From: Eudorina sp. 2006-703-Eu-15
Lineage: Eukaryota; Chlorophyta; Chlorophyceae; Chlamydomonadales; Volvocaceae
Direction of reading: 5' to 3'
Assembly: GCA_003117195.1 (NCBI GenBank)
Contig: BDSI01000004.1
Coordinates: 491,290 to 555,289 of the forward strand
Length of the DNA: 64,000 bases
In this document: in pieces, positions 23,583 to 34,709 of the stretch
Layout: each line of letters begins with the position of its first letter
How positions within the stretch are numbered: the stretch's first letter is position 1
The notes under the pieces: model-generated
The model's input: the letters and a program-made list of their open reading frames with translations, nothing else
Told to the model about the DNA's origin: nothing
Database searches by the model: none
Program-made: the position numbers and the translations under genes

Positions 23583-24631
23583 TCACGCCGCGACCTGCAG
23601 CCGTGAGTCCCTGGAAGCCGAGGGCCCAGCGCCCACCACTGTCGCCTCCTGCCGGTCGGCCTGCTCCTGAAGTGCCGACATGAAGTCGTCGTACGTGATC
23701 GCGGCGATAGTGGACTGGTAGCGCTCCAGGGAGAGGGCTTCTCGCAGGCTGGGCCCAATGGCGCCGTTGTAACCAGCCTTGCGAATGAGAGCGTCGATGG
23801 CCTGCTGCTGGTTCCAGCCCTGCTCGGGTGCAACGTCCGGCAGGAAGGTGGCGGTGCGCCGCACGCCACGAGCCTCCGGATCTGGGTCCGTGAAGTGGAT
23901 GATGATGCCGTGGACACCGACGGTCCAGTCCTGCCAGCCCGCGGCCTTCTCAAAGCGAGCCAGCAAAGACACCTTCGCGCGTGTGGAGAGGGTGTGTGGA
24001 TAAAAGCAGCATCGAGCATCAAGCTGAAAGTTAGCTCGGGGAACGTACAGGAAGGGAAAGCAGTCAGTGACCGGTGCTGGGTGTGCTTGGGCGTTGGGGG
24101 CCCACAACATCTGCAAACAGGCCTGAGCATTCCACTGGTTGCCAACCCAAAAGTCGTGATTGCAAGCTACTCTGGCAATTTGCAAGGAACGGCTGGTTCC
24201 CGAGACTCGGGTTTTGCCAACCATTACCTCACCTTGCATTGTAAGGACGGAAGCTCCTTCAATTTTATTGGAGAGAAACGATGGTCCCTCAAACTGCTGT
24301 TCAATGCGTAATCGTGCAGAGCCTTGTGTAGTTGCTTCGGTTCTAACGTCCCAATGCAGCCACGAAGCCTCCAGTGCCCGCCACCGGTTTGAGTGTTCCA
24401 GGTAACGAACAATGCACAACGGCTGTCTGGAAAGTTAGGGACTGGGCTGGCGTTGCCGGTCAGGTGCGAGTGCAGCACAGCGAAGGCAAAGATACAGTGG
24501 TCGCGGGTGGCAATACTGGGGTCGTGAGGTACATCCGGTGAAGTCGGCAACACCATGATACCGGGTTCAGACCCTGCACGCTTGCTGCGGTCTTCCGACT
24601 TCTCTGACTTGAAGAAGCGGCGAGCAAACAT
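23583..24631 (-). CDS. AMMECR1: AMMECR1-domain protein
   Basis: Two exons, 24631-24233 and 23972-23583, join in phase 0 (LPSLQCK to VSLLARFEKA) and give 262 residues. The protein has the family hallmark RLRGCIGTL, preceded by CALFVTWNTQ and followed by LRDHRFSPIKLKELPSL. The second exon continues with WTVGVHGIIIHFTDPD, ATFLPDVAPEQGWNQQQAID and KAGYNG, covering the whole AMMECR1 fold. The family is conserved in all domains of life; its biochemical role is unsettled, though the archaeal and human proteins have been structurally or genetically studied. A polar extension of about 25 residues follows the domain. It is divergent from the Josephin gene 270 bases away. Confidence 0.93.
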
Positions 24632-24902
24632 GAAGGGTCCGAACGAAGTGCAATTGCCCTATCCTGACCTGTAATGCAGCAGCCATGCACACTTAGGCTT
24701 TCGACCTGCTTTGGCCGCATCCCCTACACAAAAGGGTTCTCGCGCGAATATCGTACAACCGTCATTACCAGCAAGTTAGCGGCAGGTGTGGTTGTGGGCC
24801 GAGGTTGATTGTTCTTGCCCAGAAGATGACAAAACCACAATATCATGTGAGATTTAAATGTGCTTCAAGCACGCGGCGAATTGTCAGTTAACGCATAACC
24901 GA
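24632..24902. promoter_or_regulatory. Shared intergenic region of the divergent AMMECR1 and Josephin genes
   Basis: About 270 bases separate the start of AMMECR1 (minus) from the proposed start of the Josephin gene (plus), so both promoters must lie in or near this stretch. It also contains a partial copy of the Josephin catalytic segment near 24853-24880. No TATA-like element stands out. Confidence 0.4.
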
Positions 24903-26520
24903 ATGCCTGTCTCCTCTCGTGCTCAGGAAACACAAAGACTGCAAATGTGCCTCAAGCATACGTTGAATAACCTGCTGCAACGGGAGGCGTTCACGGCTTC
25001 GGACTTGGACACCCTTGCAGACACTCTTACACCCCCGAACGCCCTGGGTCTCAGCCAACACAGGTACCGTATGCTGCGGTCGCATGCGTGTGTGTGGAGG
25101 GGAGGATAGGTACGGCCATTGCCTGTTGGTGATAAGTCAATGGGGGAGACAGCAACATGGGGGTCAGTAACGTGGGGGTCAGTAATGGGGCTGCGCGTCG
25201 GCTTCCAGCGCAGGCTGGGTCATGCTCCGGTCTGCGATGAGCTCAGCCGTGTAACGTTTGAAGGTCGGAGCAGCGTTGAAATGGCACCTGCGCTGCTGCG
25301 CCCCTACGCTGCCGCTGCCGTGCTCCCTGCTGCGAAGGACGCCGCTGCTGGGGAACTACGACGTCAACGTGCTTGAGGCGGCCCTGCGGCGCCATGACAA
25401 GGAAGGCCCGGGCGGACGATGGGGCAGCTCCGCGCCTCTAGGAAAGCTTGCGATATCCGCAATCAATTTTTCATTTATGACACTGATCCGTGACACCACA
25501 GCATGTTCCCCGCCGCGTGCCCTCAGCAAGCCACGCACTCGAAACTGGACCTGACCCGGGTCGCCCACAGATTGCTGTTCCCAGCGGACTGGGTCCGGCG
25601 CCGTCCAGCACCGCGCCATTCACGTGCCTGCCAGCCTGCTTGACGACCCCATCCCAACCACTGCAAGCCCCGCCTCCATCGTTGCAGGTTCTCTCCTGGC
25701 TCCCCCTCCAGCGCCAGCCCGCGGCGCCGCCGCCACCGCAGAGCGGCGGCCAACAGCAGCAGCCACCTGCACCTCCCCATGACGGCGATGGCGCAGCAAC
25801 CGCGGCCGCAGCGGACCCGCGCCCAAGGGCGTCTCAGACCTCTCAGCCTGCTCCGGCTGCTGTTGCTTCCACGGCAAGTCATTCCGCAGCGGGCCCGGGG
25901 CCAGGCGGGACGCCCCGGGGCCCGGGCCCGGTCATTGACCTCAGCGTGCTGTCTCAGCCCGAGCTGTGGGCTGTGGTGGTGAATGTGGCGCACCCGCCCA
26001 CGTTCGCGCCGTGGAGATGGCTGCTGACGGGTTTGGGGGCGGGAGGTCGCCACTGGCTGGGACTGCGTCGGTTTGGTGACACCTGGTGAGTGGGTCTCGG
26101 GCCGCAGGCCAGTTGTTGTTTGGTGGGTGCACGGGTGAGGGCGTGGGTGGATGGCTGTCTCCGGACATGCGGATTGGCAGCGTGTGATTAGCAGCCTGGC
26201 GGCTAAGCTGACATTTGCTGGCTTGGCTTTGCTTCTCCTCCCTTCGCGCTCGAACCTCCCGTTCGGCACATTCGTGTAGCGGCTGTCAAACCTCCCGTAA
26301 AGCTGTCAGGTTATCGGCCACCGTCCCGGTGGGGCCCTGGTGTTGACGCCAATCCCCACCTGATGGCGTCTGTCCGGGCCCCTGCTCCAGGTACAACCTG
26401 GACAGCCACCTGCGCCAGCCTGAGCCGTTCGTCAGCGAGGAGGCGGTGTGTGGGTTCCTGCAGCGGGCGGTGGAGCGTCGGGAGGCCACCGTGCTGCTCA
26501 TCAAGTCGGTCGGCGACTAG
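24903..26520 (+). CDS. Josephin-domain deubiquitinase (JOSD-like)
   Basis: Exon 1 (24903-25063) encodes ETQRLQMCLKHTLNNLLQ with the catalytic Cys. Exon 2 starts at 25338 and reads TPLLGNYDVNVLEAALRRHD; its 3' end was not resolved because no good GT donor follows. The next exon ends at 26085 with GGRHWLGLRRFGDTW, holding the catalytic His. The last exon (26391-26520) gives YNLDSHLRQPEPFVSEEAV with the catalytic-triad Asn, and ends LLIKSVGD. These match Josephin cysteine proteases of the JOSD1/2 and ataxin-3 type, which cleave ubiquitin chains. A Gln/Pro/Ala-rich insertion encoded by about 25700-25955 interrupts the domain before the His strand. A strong AG acceptor just before the ETQRLQ codons means the true first exon may lie further upstream. 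Confidence 0.85.
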
Positions 26521-28961
26521 GGGCCGCGGCGAGCTGCGGGGCTGGGCGACCCGCCGTCGTGCGGTCCGCGCTCAGATACCAAGGAGGGCACTGACGATGT
26601 GGCATACGTTGCACTGGCGTGAAGTTGTATTGGGTGATGCTCCAACCAGCTACAACAGTCAGGGTTGATGGAGCCCTAGGTCAGCCGCTGGAATCGAGCG
26701 GCGGAGGTGTGCGAGGCCCTGGCATCACCAATGGGGCCCCGCCTGCTTCCTGTCGATCGCACGCCGTGCTTCACGTGTTCGGTCCTCGGGCGTGCCAACT
26801 GATATTGGTATGCAGACACGTCCATGTAGATTCCTGCGCAAGGTGGAGGTTCATTAAGGTGGTGGTGGCATAGGGTCGGAAAGACCGTGGTGTGGACGCA
26901 AGATAAGAAGGTCGTCCAGAGTGGAAGCAAGAAGGTCGGCGGGTGGACATGCGGCGTGCCGGTCAAAGGCGCACTTGGTCTGGGTCGTGCGCCGATGACG
27001 GCACCCGGCAATTCTGTGGCGCCGTCAACCGACGTCTGGTGGACGCCTCAGGCAGCTGCGGTCTGCGCGTGGTGCAACGGTGGAACGACACCCCAGGGTG
27101 CACGACAGGTAGGACTTGACAATGGCATGTGTCAAGGTTGGCTGAGTACCGTAGCAGGGACCAGAGGTCGGACGAAATAGCACACTACATCAGCCCTGGA
27201 ACGGAACCACCACCACCGCAACCACCACATCGTGAGGGCCACCAGCACCTGATTCCATGGTCCTCGGCTCCCTTCCTTGACGAGAGCGGAGTCATCCGCT
27301 CCGTTGACACGACAGCGGATACCCCGACAACATGGCCGCTTCCTGTAGTTACCAAAACCAAAACAATTGCCGTGCCCGTGTTCACAGCTCCCACTGCGGT
27401 TCGTGGTTGAGCCCATGACTAAACACATGGGTTCCTCCCGGCGTGAGTTGATTCCTACTGTGGGAAAGAACCTCGCTCCGATATCCGGTGGTGATCTTTT
27501 GTTGCAACAAACACCGAAGGCAAGAAACACCGCAAACTCAAGGCTGGCCATCATCAAACGAAAAGCACGACTGAACTTATCCACGGAACACCTGAAGCAT
27601 TCTGACGTGTCCCGAGACAGAACCACTACCAAGTGTGCGACTTGTGCAGCCTCCGATCGAGTCACCAAACGCGCGGAATGCGTGCAGCACTGTCTGGCTG
27701 TGATTGGCCACGACAAACCTGCACAGCGCTGGCAGTGCAGTTCAAACACCAGCAGGGACACGCGACGAGGCCGGCCACAGCCACAGCCACCGGCAAAGCG
27801 TCGCGCGCGGAACCCCTTCACAGTACCGTATTCTGCCCAGGGGCCGGGCGCCACAATCAGTAAACCTGAACTTATGCTGTAGCTTAGGCCAAATACATAA
27901 CGTCACCCCACAAGCCGGCGAAGCCCAATGACCTGTTGCGACTGATTTTTAGGAACACCAACGTTCCGAGACGGCGCAGACATGTCTTCCAGCAGCAAAG
28001 CTCATCGCCTTGCTTCGGTAAAAGAGCACATATCACTATGCGACACGACCACTGTCTGCATAAAGAAAAAAACGAGAGCGTACCGCCCCAACCTCCTCCT
28101 TCTCCTCCACCCTTTCTTATCTTTTTAACCCCATCCTCCTCCTTGCCCTTCAACACCCCCATGGCCACCCCTCCCTGGCGTAATCACAACGCGACATCGC
28201 CATCTCGCCTGCGCCATGCCCGCCTTATTGCCGAAGCTCCATGCCCCCAAAGAAGGCAGCAGTAGCCACTTCCTCCGTCCCAGCTTCGCCCCTACACCCA
28301 GCAAGCATCACCCGGCCCTACCGCGCAATCTGTGTCACTCCGCCAGACTTGACTCCGCCGGATCAGCTGCGAACAAAACCACGCTCCCCTTTCAAGTTAA
28401 TTATAAGAGGGTTGCACACCCAAAGACGTCGTGGACCAGCCAGCTGCGAGTGCTTACATGGAACCCAGCCACGGATGCTGCCCCTGCGACTCCTGGTGCA
28501 GCTGCCAGTTAGCCCTACAGCCCGTACCAGCGTCCCAGCGACCAAGTTACTGCCAGTTCTCGCCAGCAACACGACGGTTGTAGGCATTCGAGGGCGGCAG
28601 CTTGGCCAGCGTGTCCGAACCTGCACAGTGCAAGTGAGAGAGGAACGGGCCCAGGGCAGCAGACAGGTGTCACAGCGGAGGAGCTCAAAGCGGAGGATAC
28701 GGCGCATTTGTCATGCACCGAAGGCACAGACCTGTGTCCGAACCGAAACGCGCCCGTCATCTAGAGAATTCAGGCCACACATCGCCTTGGTGTGCTGACG
28801 ACGAATGACGCCGTAGTCGCGCTGCCGAGCCCGACATTGCAGCATCGCAAGCGTTCTTCCCTTTATACACGTTCAAAAATCCCAAGAAAGAGAAACCCAA
28901 CAAAAGATGATGGGGGTCACATCCTGTACCGTGCGCCCTTCCGTGCGCTGGGTTAAGATAA
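26521..28961. other. Spacer and probable 3' UTR of citrate synthase, A/C-rich on the plus strand
   Basis: From about 27150 to 28700 the plus strand is biased to A and C, so the minus strand is G/T-rich. This fits a long 3' UTR or downstream region of the minus-strand citrate synthase gene. TGTAA occurs on the minus strand near 28452-28456. Frames of up to about 240 codons exist on both strands, but none has a recognisable domain or splice-supported context. A transposon remnant is possible, but I saw no terminal repeats. Confidence 0.4.
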
Positions 28962-31900
28962 TCATGTGCGTAGGGAAGAAGAAACATGTGTCGTCGGGTT
29001 GCGTACGCTTCTTTTTGTAACCGTGACGAGGTGGACCCTTACGGTTACCAAACTCTCGTCGTCATCCCGTTGTGCGGTTCCCCGCGCTCGACGCACTCGG
29101 CACTCACCCTCGGCGGTGCGGCTCGTCACCTCAGCGTAGTGCCGCAGCCACACGCCCTTGTAGTCCTGCTGCGGCCGGATGATCTTGGTGTCCGGGTCCA
29201 CCAACGACTCCCGCCAGTGCGCGCAGTAGCCCACGATGCTGCGGCCGCAACAACACCAACAACACGGCGGGGGCGCGAATGGCCCGTTAGCCTAGGTCCC
29301 ATATGCTGTATACAATCTGATTCAGCAAAAAAAACACAGCAGCGGCAACGCCAAACATCTTGCACGGGCAAAAGGTCAGCACCAAGCGCATGGACACGGC
29401 CGGCGCTGTCACTGGTAGAGCGAGGGAAACCAGTAGGGTAGGGTAGTGGGAGAGGAAGGATACGAGTAGGAAAAGCAGGATATGGTAAACCGGGTGGGTT
29501 GGGGCAAAGGACAGCAACGGAGGGCACACAAGGGGCGTGGCGGCTTCTCTTCCCCCTCCCAGTGCTCACCGCGGGATGGCGAACAGGACCGTGAAAAACT
29601 GCGGCGGGAAGCCCAGCGCCCGGTAGACCAGGCCCGAGTAGAAGTCCACATTGGGGTACAGCTTGCGGCTCACGAAGTACTCGTCAGAGAGAGCCGCATC
29701 CTGGAGCCGGGGGGCAGACAAGGGCGCGAAATGTGATGGCTTCAGCTGATAATTCCAGTCGTTGATGGCGCGGGACCTGTGTGTGTGGGACATCTCACTG
29801 TTGGCCCCCTATCCGCATCCTCCTGGCATCAGCCACCCGTTGTTGCCCACACGTATACACAGACAATCCCGAGGCCCGGGGAGTGCTCCGCCCGAACTCC
29901 TGCCTTCCCCTCCCACCTGCAGCGCCTTGGCCACCTCGATGAGCGGGTCCACCCCCACCAGCGGGAACACCTCCTCCTCCGCCACCTTCTTGATGATGAT
30001 GGCCCGCGGATCAAAGTTGCGGTAGACGCGGTGGCCGAAGCCGAACAGCTTCTCCTTCTTGGCCTTCACGCCGGCGATGAAGGCGGGGATGGCCTCAACC
30101 TGCGCGAACAGAACGCCAGCGGTCGTTCAGCTTGCTCATCTAGTTGGGACTGGCCATCTAGGTGTAGGGTTGTTGGCCAACGAGAGGCACGCAACCTGGT
30201 CGTTCTCCTCTCGTGTCATTGCAACACGCTGTCACGGCTGGGCGGCATGCCGAGTGAAGCGCAAGTCTGTTGGACACAGTCCACACCCTTGGGGGCCGTG
30301 ATTGCAAGCAAATAAGCATAATTAAGGGGCACCACTCGACGCCTCCTTGACCACAGGATATCGGCATCGTGGTTACCCGCACTGTGGTTCGAAGACGGCA
30401 GCCGCCCGCTGACGGCGGGACGGCAGCCCTTCCCTTGTCCTAATGTAAAGATGGAATGTCCGGTGTCTCAACCTGCATGTCCCCACGCCGTGCAGGTGCA
30501 GATCCCTGGGGACGATCCCTGCGCGACCCAGATGATGGCCCCTCACCGATCCGATCCGCGCCAACATGCGCAACACCGCCTCGTTCGCGCCGCCGTGCAG
30601 CGGGCCGTACAGCGCGCCCACGGCGCCCGCCACCGCCGTGTACACGTCCACGCCCGAAGACGCCAAGTGGCGCACGGCGGCAGTGGAGCAGTTCATCTCG
30701 TGCTCCGCGTGCAAGATGAACATGATATCCTGCGACCGGGGTGGGTTGCGGCCCGGTCCGATCAGCGACACTTCACACAAACAAACGCTGAAGTCACGTC
30801 CCTTCCATCTCCACCTCCATCCCGAAGTAGGGATTAGATAGTTGATGGCATAAACCAAATCCCCGGTTGCCAACTACCGTATCATGGAGAGGGCGCAGTC
30901 TCTGTGGACGACGGGGAAGACGGCCTCACCAGCGCGCGGGCCAGCTTGGGGTTGGGCCTGTAGGTCGGAGTGTAACCGCCGTCCAACATGTAGAGGAAGC
31001 TCTCGGCGTAGTCCAGCCGCTGGTTCGGAGGGGCCGCCTTGCGGCCAGTGCTCTTGTGGTACGCCATCGCCGCAATTGTGGGGATCTACATCAAGGAAGG
31101 CGGAGGACGAGGAATGTCCAAAGTCTGTCGAGTGGCCCAAATGGATTGTGCATTTCACAATGATTTCTCGATGCGCAGGTAAACAGCAAGTGGCAGACTG
31201 GCAGCGGCCGACCCGCGAAGGTGGGCCATGAATGGCATGAATTGCGCTTCCATGCCGCCCAAGGTGCGGAGCCCTCGCCGCCACAGGCGCCCGCTTCTTG
31301 GCAGCCTTCCTCTCTTCGCCGCCGGGCTTGTTGACAGTCCGACGTTCGGCGCTGCACGCCAACCTGACACACTCGCACACACAGTCAACCGAAAACGGCC
31401 GGGGCCCCTCAACCACTGCGTGACGCCCAACCCACCTTGCCAAGCAGCCGCACAATCTGCTTGTCTTGGACCTCCCTGGACTTGTAAATGTTGCCGCCCA
31501 CCAGCGCGGGGTTCTGCTCGGGGTGCATGGTCGACAGCGCGCAGATGCCCGTCATGAGCACCCCCATGGGGTGCGCATCGTGGGGCATGGCGTCGATGAC
31601 GGACATGACCTCCGTCGGCAGTGCCGAATGGCGGTTGACGGCCTGCGCGTAGCACATCGATAAGAGTGAGTCGCGGACGGGTGGGAGGAAGGCGGAGACG
31701 CCAGATCGAGCCGCCGGCGTGCACGTCTAGGTAGCAGGTATATGGTGAGGAAGCTCCATCGATGACCCGCGGGGTCCGCTGTAACATCCTTAATAATAGG
31801 TGCAAGTCAATAGCACGACAGCATTTTGCCGGTTTTGCATGACCGACTGCCAAGGCAGGGCGCCATGTAATCAAGGACGTGGTCCCGGGGGCAGGGACAG

Positions 31901-32768
31901 AACTAGCGTTTGAACACGGACATCGGACGCCGTGATGGACAGAGCCGCGGGGGTGCAGCAGCCGCCCCTGTGGTCCGGCACGAGACGTGGCCGTGCTTGG
32001 ACGTGCGGCAAGTGCGGCGAAGGGGCCCGAAACCCCAGAATACCGTCCAAATCGGACAACAGACAACATACGTCTTCATCGCAATACCTCGCGAAAAGTA
32101 GCCAGCTGCGGCTGCGTTGGGAGGTTTCCATACAAAACCAAGTAGGCCACCTCCATCATGTTCGATTTGGCCGCCAGCTCTTCAATGGGGTAGCCGCGGT
32201 AACGCAGGATACCCTTGTCGCCATCGATGAAGGAAATGCGAGATATGACAGCGGCAGTGTTGGTGTACCTGCAAGCCCACGCGCACAAAACTGTTACAAA
32301 ACATTCAATTACTCAAACACAGGAAATGGCCAGACTCCAAGCGCGTTACCAGGCACCCGTGCTAAGGTGTCGCGTGCCGGACTAACGTTGGAAACTCACC
32401 CCGGGTCATAGGTGCGCAGGCCGACGCCGTCACCACCAGCCTTAATTTGCTTCAAAGCTTGCGCATTTAGGGTGCCGCCCTCCGAGATTTCGAGCTACAC
32501 GACCAAAAAGCTGTTGTCATCTGGCGGTTGCCTTACTATAAGGTTGATGTGAGGCTCCGCATGCATCCAGGCGGCACCCACGTACCGTGTACTTTTTCCC
32601 AGTGCGATTGTCAACCACTGTCAGGGTTCCGCGGCCCCCGCCCGGCGCTGGCCGCTGTTCCTCCTCGGCAGCAGTGTCGTTCCGGGCAACCGTGTCCTCT
32701 GCGAGTGCCCCTGTAAGTTGACGGGACAGCACCGCAAGACGGCTGGCGGCCTGATTGACTGACGACAT
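28962..32768 (-). CDS. CIS2: Peroxisomal-type citrate synthase
   Basis: Nine exons in consistent phase: 32768-32586, 32494-32400, 32268-32088, 31642-31436, 31085-30930, 30729-30547, 30099-29917, 29700-29570, 29238 to about 28962. The enzyme condenses acetyl-CoA with oxaloacetate in the glyoxylate cycle. Catalytic residues are visible: the first His in [11 protein letters not shown], the second in [12 protein letters not shown], and the Asp in PNVDFYSG, plus [10 protein letters not shown]. The N terminus has RLAVLSRQL, an exact fit to the PTS2 peroxisomal signal (R-L-X5-Q-L), pointing to a glyoxysomal rather than mitochondrial form. The C terminus after [16 protein letters not shown] is uncertain. 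The frame runs to a stop at 28962, but a perfect GTGAGT donor after TAEG suggests a further small exon. The gene is divergent from the Ycf45-like gene. Confidence 0.93.
31761..31800. repeat. Dispersed short repeat, copy A
   Basis: This copy reads GATGACCCGCGGGGTCCGCT, then GTAACATCCTTAATAATAGG. Related sequences occur at 54729-54770, 55333-55368, 56644-56665 (inverted) and in the 61235-61385 array. It lies in the citrate synthase intron between exons 32268-32088 and 31642-31436. Confidence 0.75.
32742..32768 (-). other. PTS2-encoding segment of citrate synthase
   Basis: The first codons give [18 protein letters not shown]. The nonapeptide RLAVLSRQL fits the (R/K)(L/V/I)X5(H/Q)(L/A) consensus recognised by the peroxisomal import receptor PEX7. 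Its position within the first 20 residues is typical. Confidence 0.8.
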
Positions 32769-33092
32769 GTTTGAGCACTGTCGCTGAGTGCCGATAGTCG
32801 CAATGGCCACAGAGTGCTTTGGATGCTAATTCAGGCCAAACAATATAGCTCACAATAGCAGGTATTACATACAACCGACAATCGTCACAGTTTATGCAAA
32901 TGTCATGTTCTTGTCCTTTGCACAGTTTGCTGACGCTCCTGTTCGTACATTATGGAAGTTTACCACTTCACACACATGGATTATGTCAACGATGAGGTTT
33001 GCGTCGCAAAGATATTTTCCTTCATAGACCGGAAATACTTGTCTGAGGTAGACCCTAGTTGACCTGAAGTAGCCCTAGTATCTTGCGGAGTC
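32769..33092. promoter_or_regulatory. Divergent promoter region of citrate synthase and the Ycf45-like gene
   Basis: The two start codons lie 324 bases apart on opposite strands. The interval is AT-richer than the flanking exons and has no coding frame, so it should carry both promoters. I see no individual element I can name. Confidence 0.45.
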
Positions 33093-34709
33093 ATGAACGC
33101 TCTTACCTTTGATAGAACGTCAATCCTAACGAATCACAAAAGGATTCGCACGTATGTATGCGCGTCCAGCTCTGGGCAGGGCCCGCAGCCGCCGGTCGCA
33201 ACACCACTGGACCGTGTCTTAAACAAGGCCGCAAACAAAGTGAAACTAGCGCATCCAGTGTCACAGAATGTGCAGCATCAGATACCCAAGGAATCCACGA
33301 GAAAGCCCGACGCACGCCCAGACGTTTCCCGCACACCAAAGCTGCAAGCAGCAAAACAGACAGCTGGGCAAGCTGCTGTGGACGACGATGCGCTCTTTAA
33401 AAGCATCACGGAAGTGGAGCGCGACAACGTCTGGGCGACGATGAAGCGCGAAGTCGGGGCCGGCAGCGAGCGCAATTGGTTCGAGGAAGGCAGCTCCTCC
33501 GGCCAGCCGCCCCTGCCGCCGCCTCGGCGCAGAGCACCCGACAGCGCTCGTGACATCGTGTCCTCTGATTCACCCACGTCGACGTCTGGAAGCCTCTACC
33601 AGCCAGTCGCCAGCAGTTCAGGGTTCAAAGGCTTCGGCGGACCGCCACGACAGCGAAGCCCGGCGCAGCCCGCCTCCACCACCGCTGACCCGCCTGCCAA
33701 GCCCACCTCCCCCCGACCGAGCCCGGCCCGGACTGCTACCGTTACCGCCCACTCCGGCGCACCATCGGGCGCATCCAGCCGATCAACGGCGGTCAACACA
33801 CGGCGGCACCAGCATCAGCAACACCAAGAACGACAGCAGCCAACGCACGCGCACCTTGGCTCGCCAGCGGCCAAAGCGGCGGCATCGGATGCGGTTCTCC
33901 GTGTGTTCCTCTTCAATGCGGAGGAGGCCCGGACGCGGGAGCTGCTGCAGGAGCTGGGTCTCGCGGCGCGCGTGCAGGTGGTCGGCGACCTGCGGAATGC
34001 GAACGCAGTCCTGGCCGCGAAGCTGGCGCGGTCGGGCAAACACGTCAACCTCACGCAGGCAGGTCATGGTCCATCTTGCGGTCCTCATGCAGGCGGGTGT
34101 GAGGCAGGGTTCGGGGGCAGGGAAGAAGCGCAAATCGCAGGCAGTAAACAACGTGGAGCTAGCGAATGAACGCAGCAGAAGCCCAGCACATCTGGCCAAT
34201 TCGTACAATGATGTGCAACGGGGCTGGAGCCGGAGCATCACACACACGCACACAGACGTCTCGCGATTCCGCTCCTCCAAGCCCGGCTTTTCCCGTGGAC
34301 AGGAAGTACGGTATGCTGCAGCCGCGCTCTCCAACTGAGCGGGCTCATCCGCGTCTTGCGCCTCTCTTGAGCTGCCATGCTACCCTCTGGGTCGTCGTGT
34401 TTTGCCCTGCAGGGCGAGCGCACCGCAGCCAACCAGGGCATCCCCTTCGTCGTGGTGGGGAGGCACATGAGCGCGGACAACCTGAGGACCGCACTGCTGC
34501 CGCTGCTGGACCCGCGGGCAGCAGCCGCAGCAGGTACTGCGGCGGCGGCGGCCGCCACGGCCCCTGCAATCCGTGCCCCCACCGCTGCCGAGCTTCGGGC
34601 GCACAGACTGGAGATGCTGTCGGGGTTTGCTCAAATGATGAAGGGCGGCGGCGTGGCGGCGCCGGTCGCGGCCGCCGGGACGACGGGCCAAGGGGGTGGA
34701 GGAAAGTAG
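33093..34709 (+). CDS. Predicted plastid protein with a Ycf45-like C-terminal domain (420 aa)
   Basis: Two exons, 33093-34058 and 34413-34709, joined in phase 0 give 420 residues. The first ~40 residues are basic and Ser/Thr-rich, with a VCASS cleavage-like site, suggesting a chloroplast transit peptide. A Pro/Ser/Arg-rich low-complexity middle follows. The conserved-looking part spans the splice: VLRVFLFNAEEARTRELLQE, ARVQVVGDLRNANAVLAAKL, then ANQGIPFVVVGRHMSADNLR and TALLPLL. It resembles the segment after the ATPase in the Ycf45 / seedling-plastid-development family (aspartate-rich turn, AVLA strand, GIPI-VV strand, ALR-LL helix). No Walker motifs are present, so the ATPase part is absent. 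The donor appears to be GC rather than GT (CAG|GCAGGT). Family call is by memory of the pattern and is tentative. Confidence 0.7.

Noticed and set aside
27132..27854. 240-codon minus frame in the spacer after citrate synthase
   Set aside because: Cys/Trp/Arg-rich with no domain; fits the G/T-rich downstream region of a minus-strand gene.
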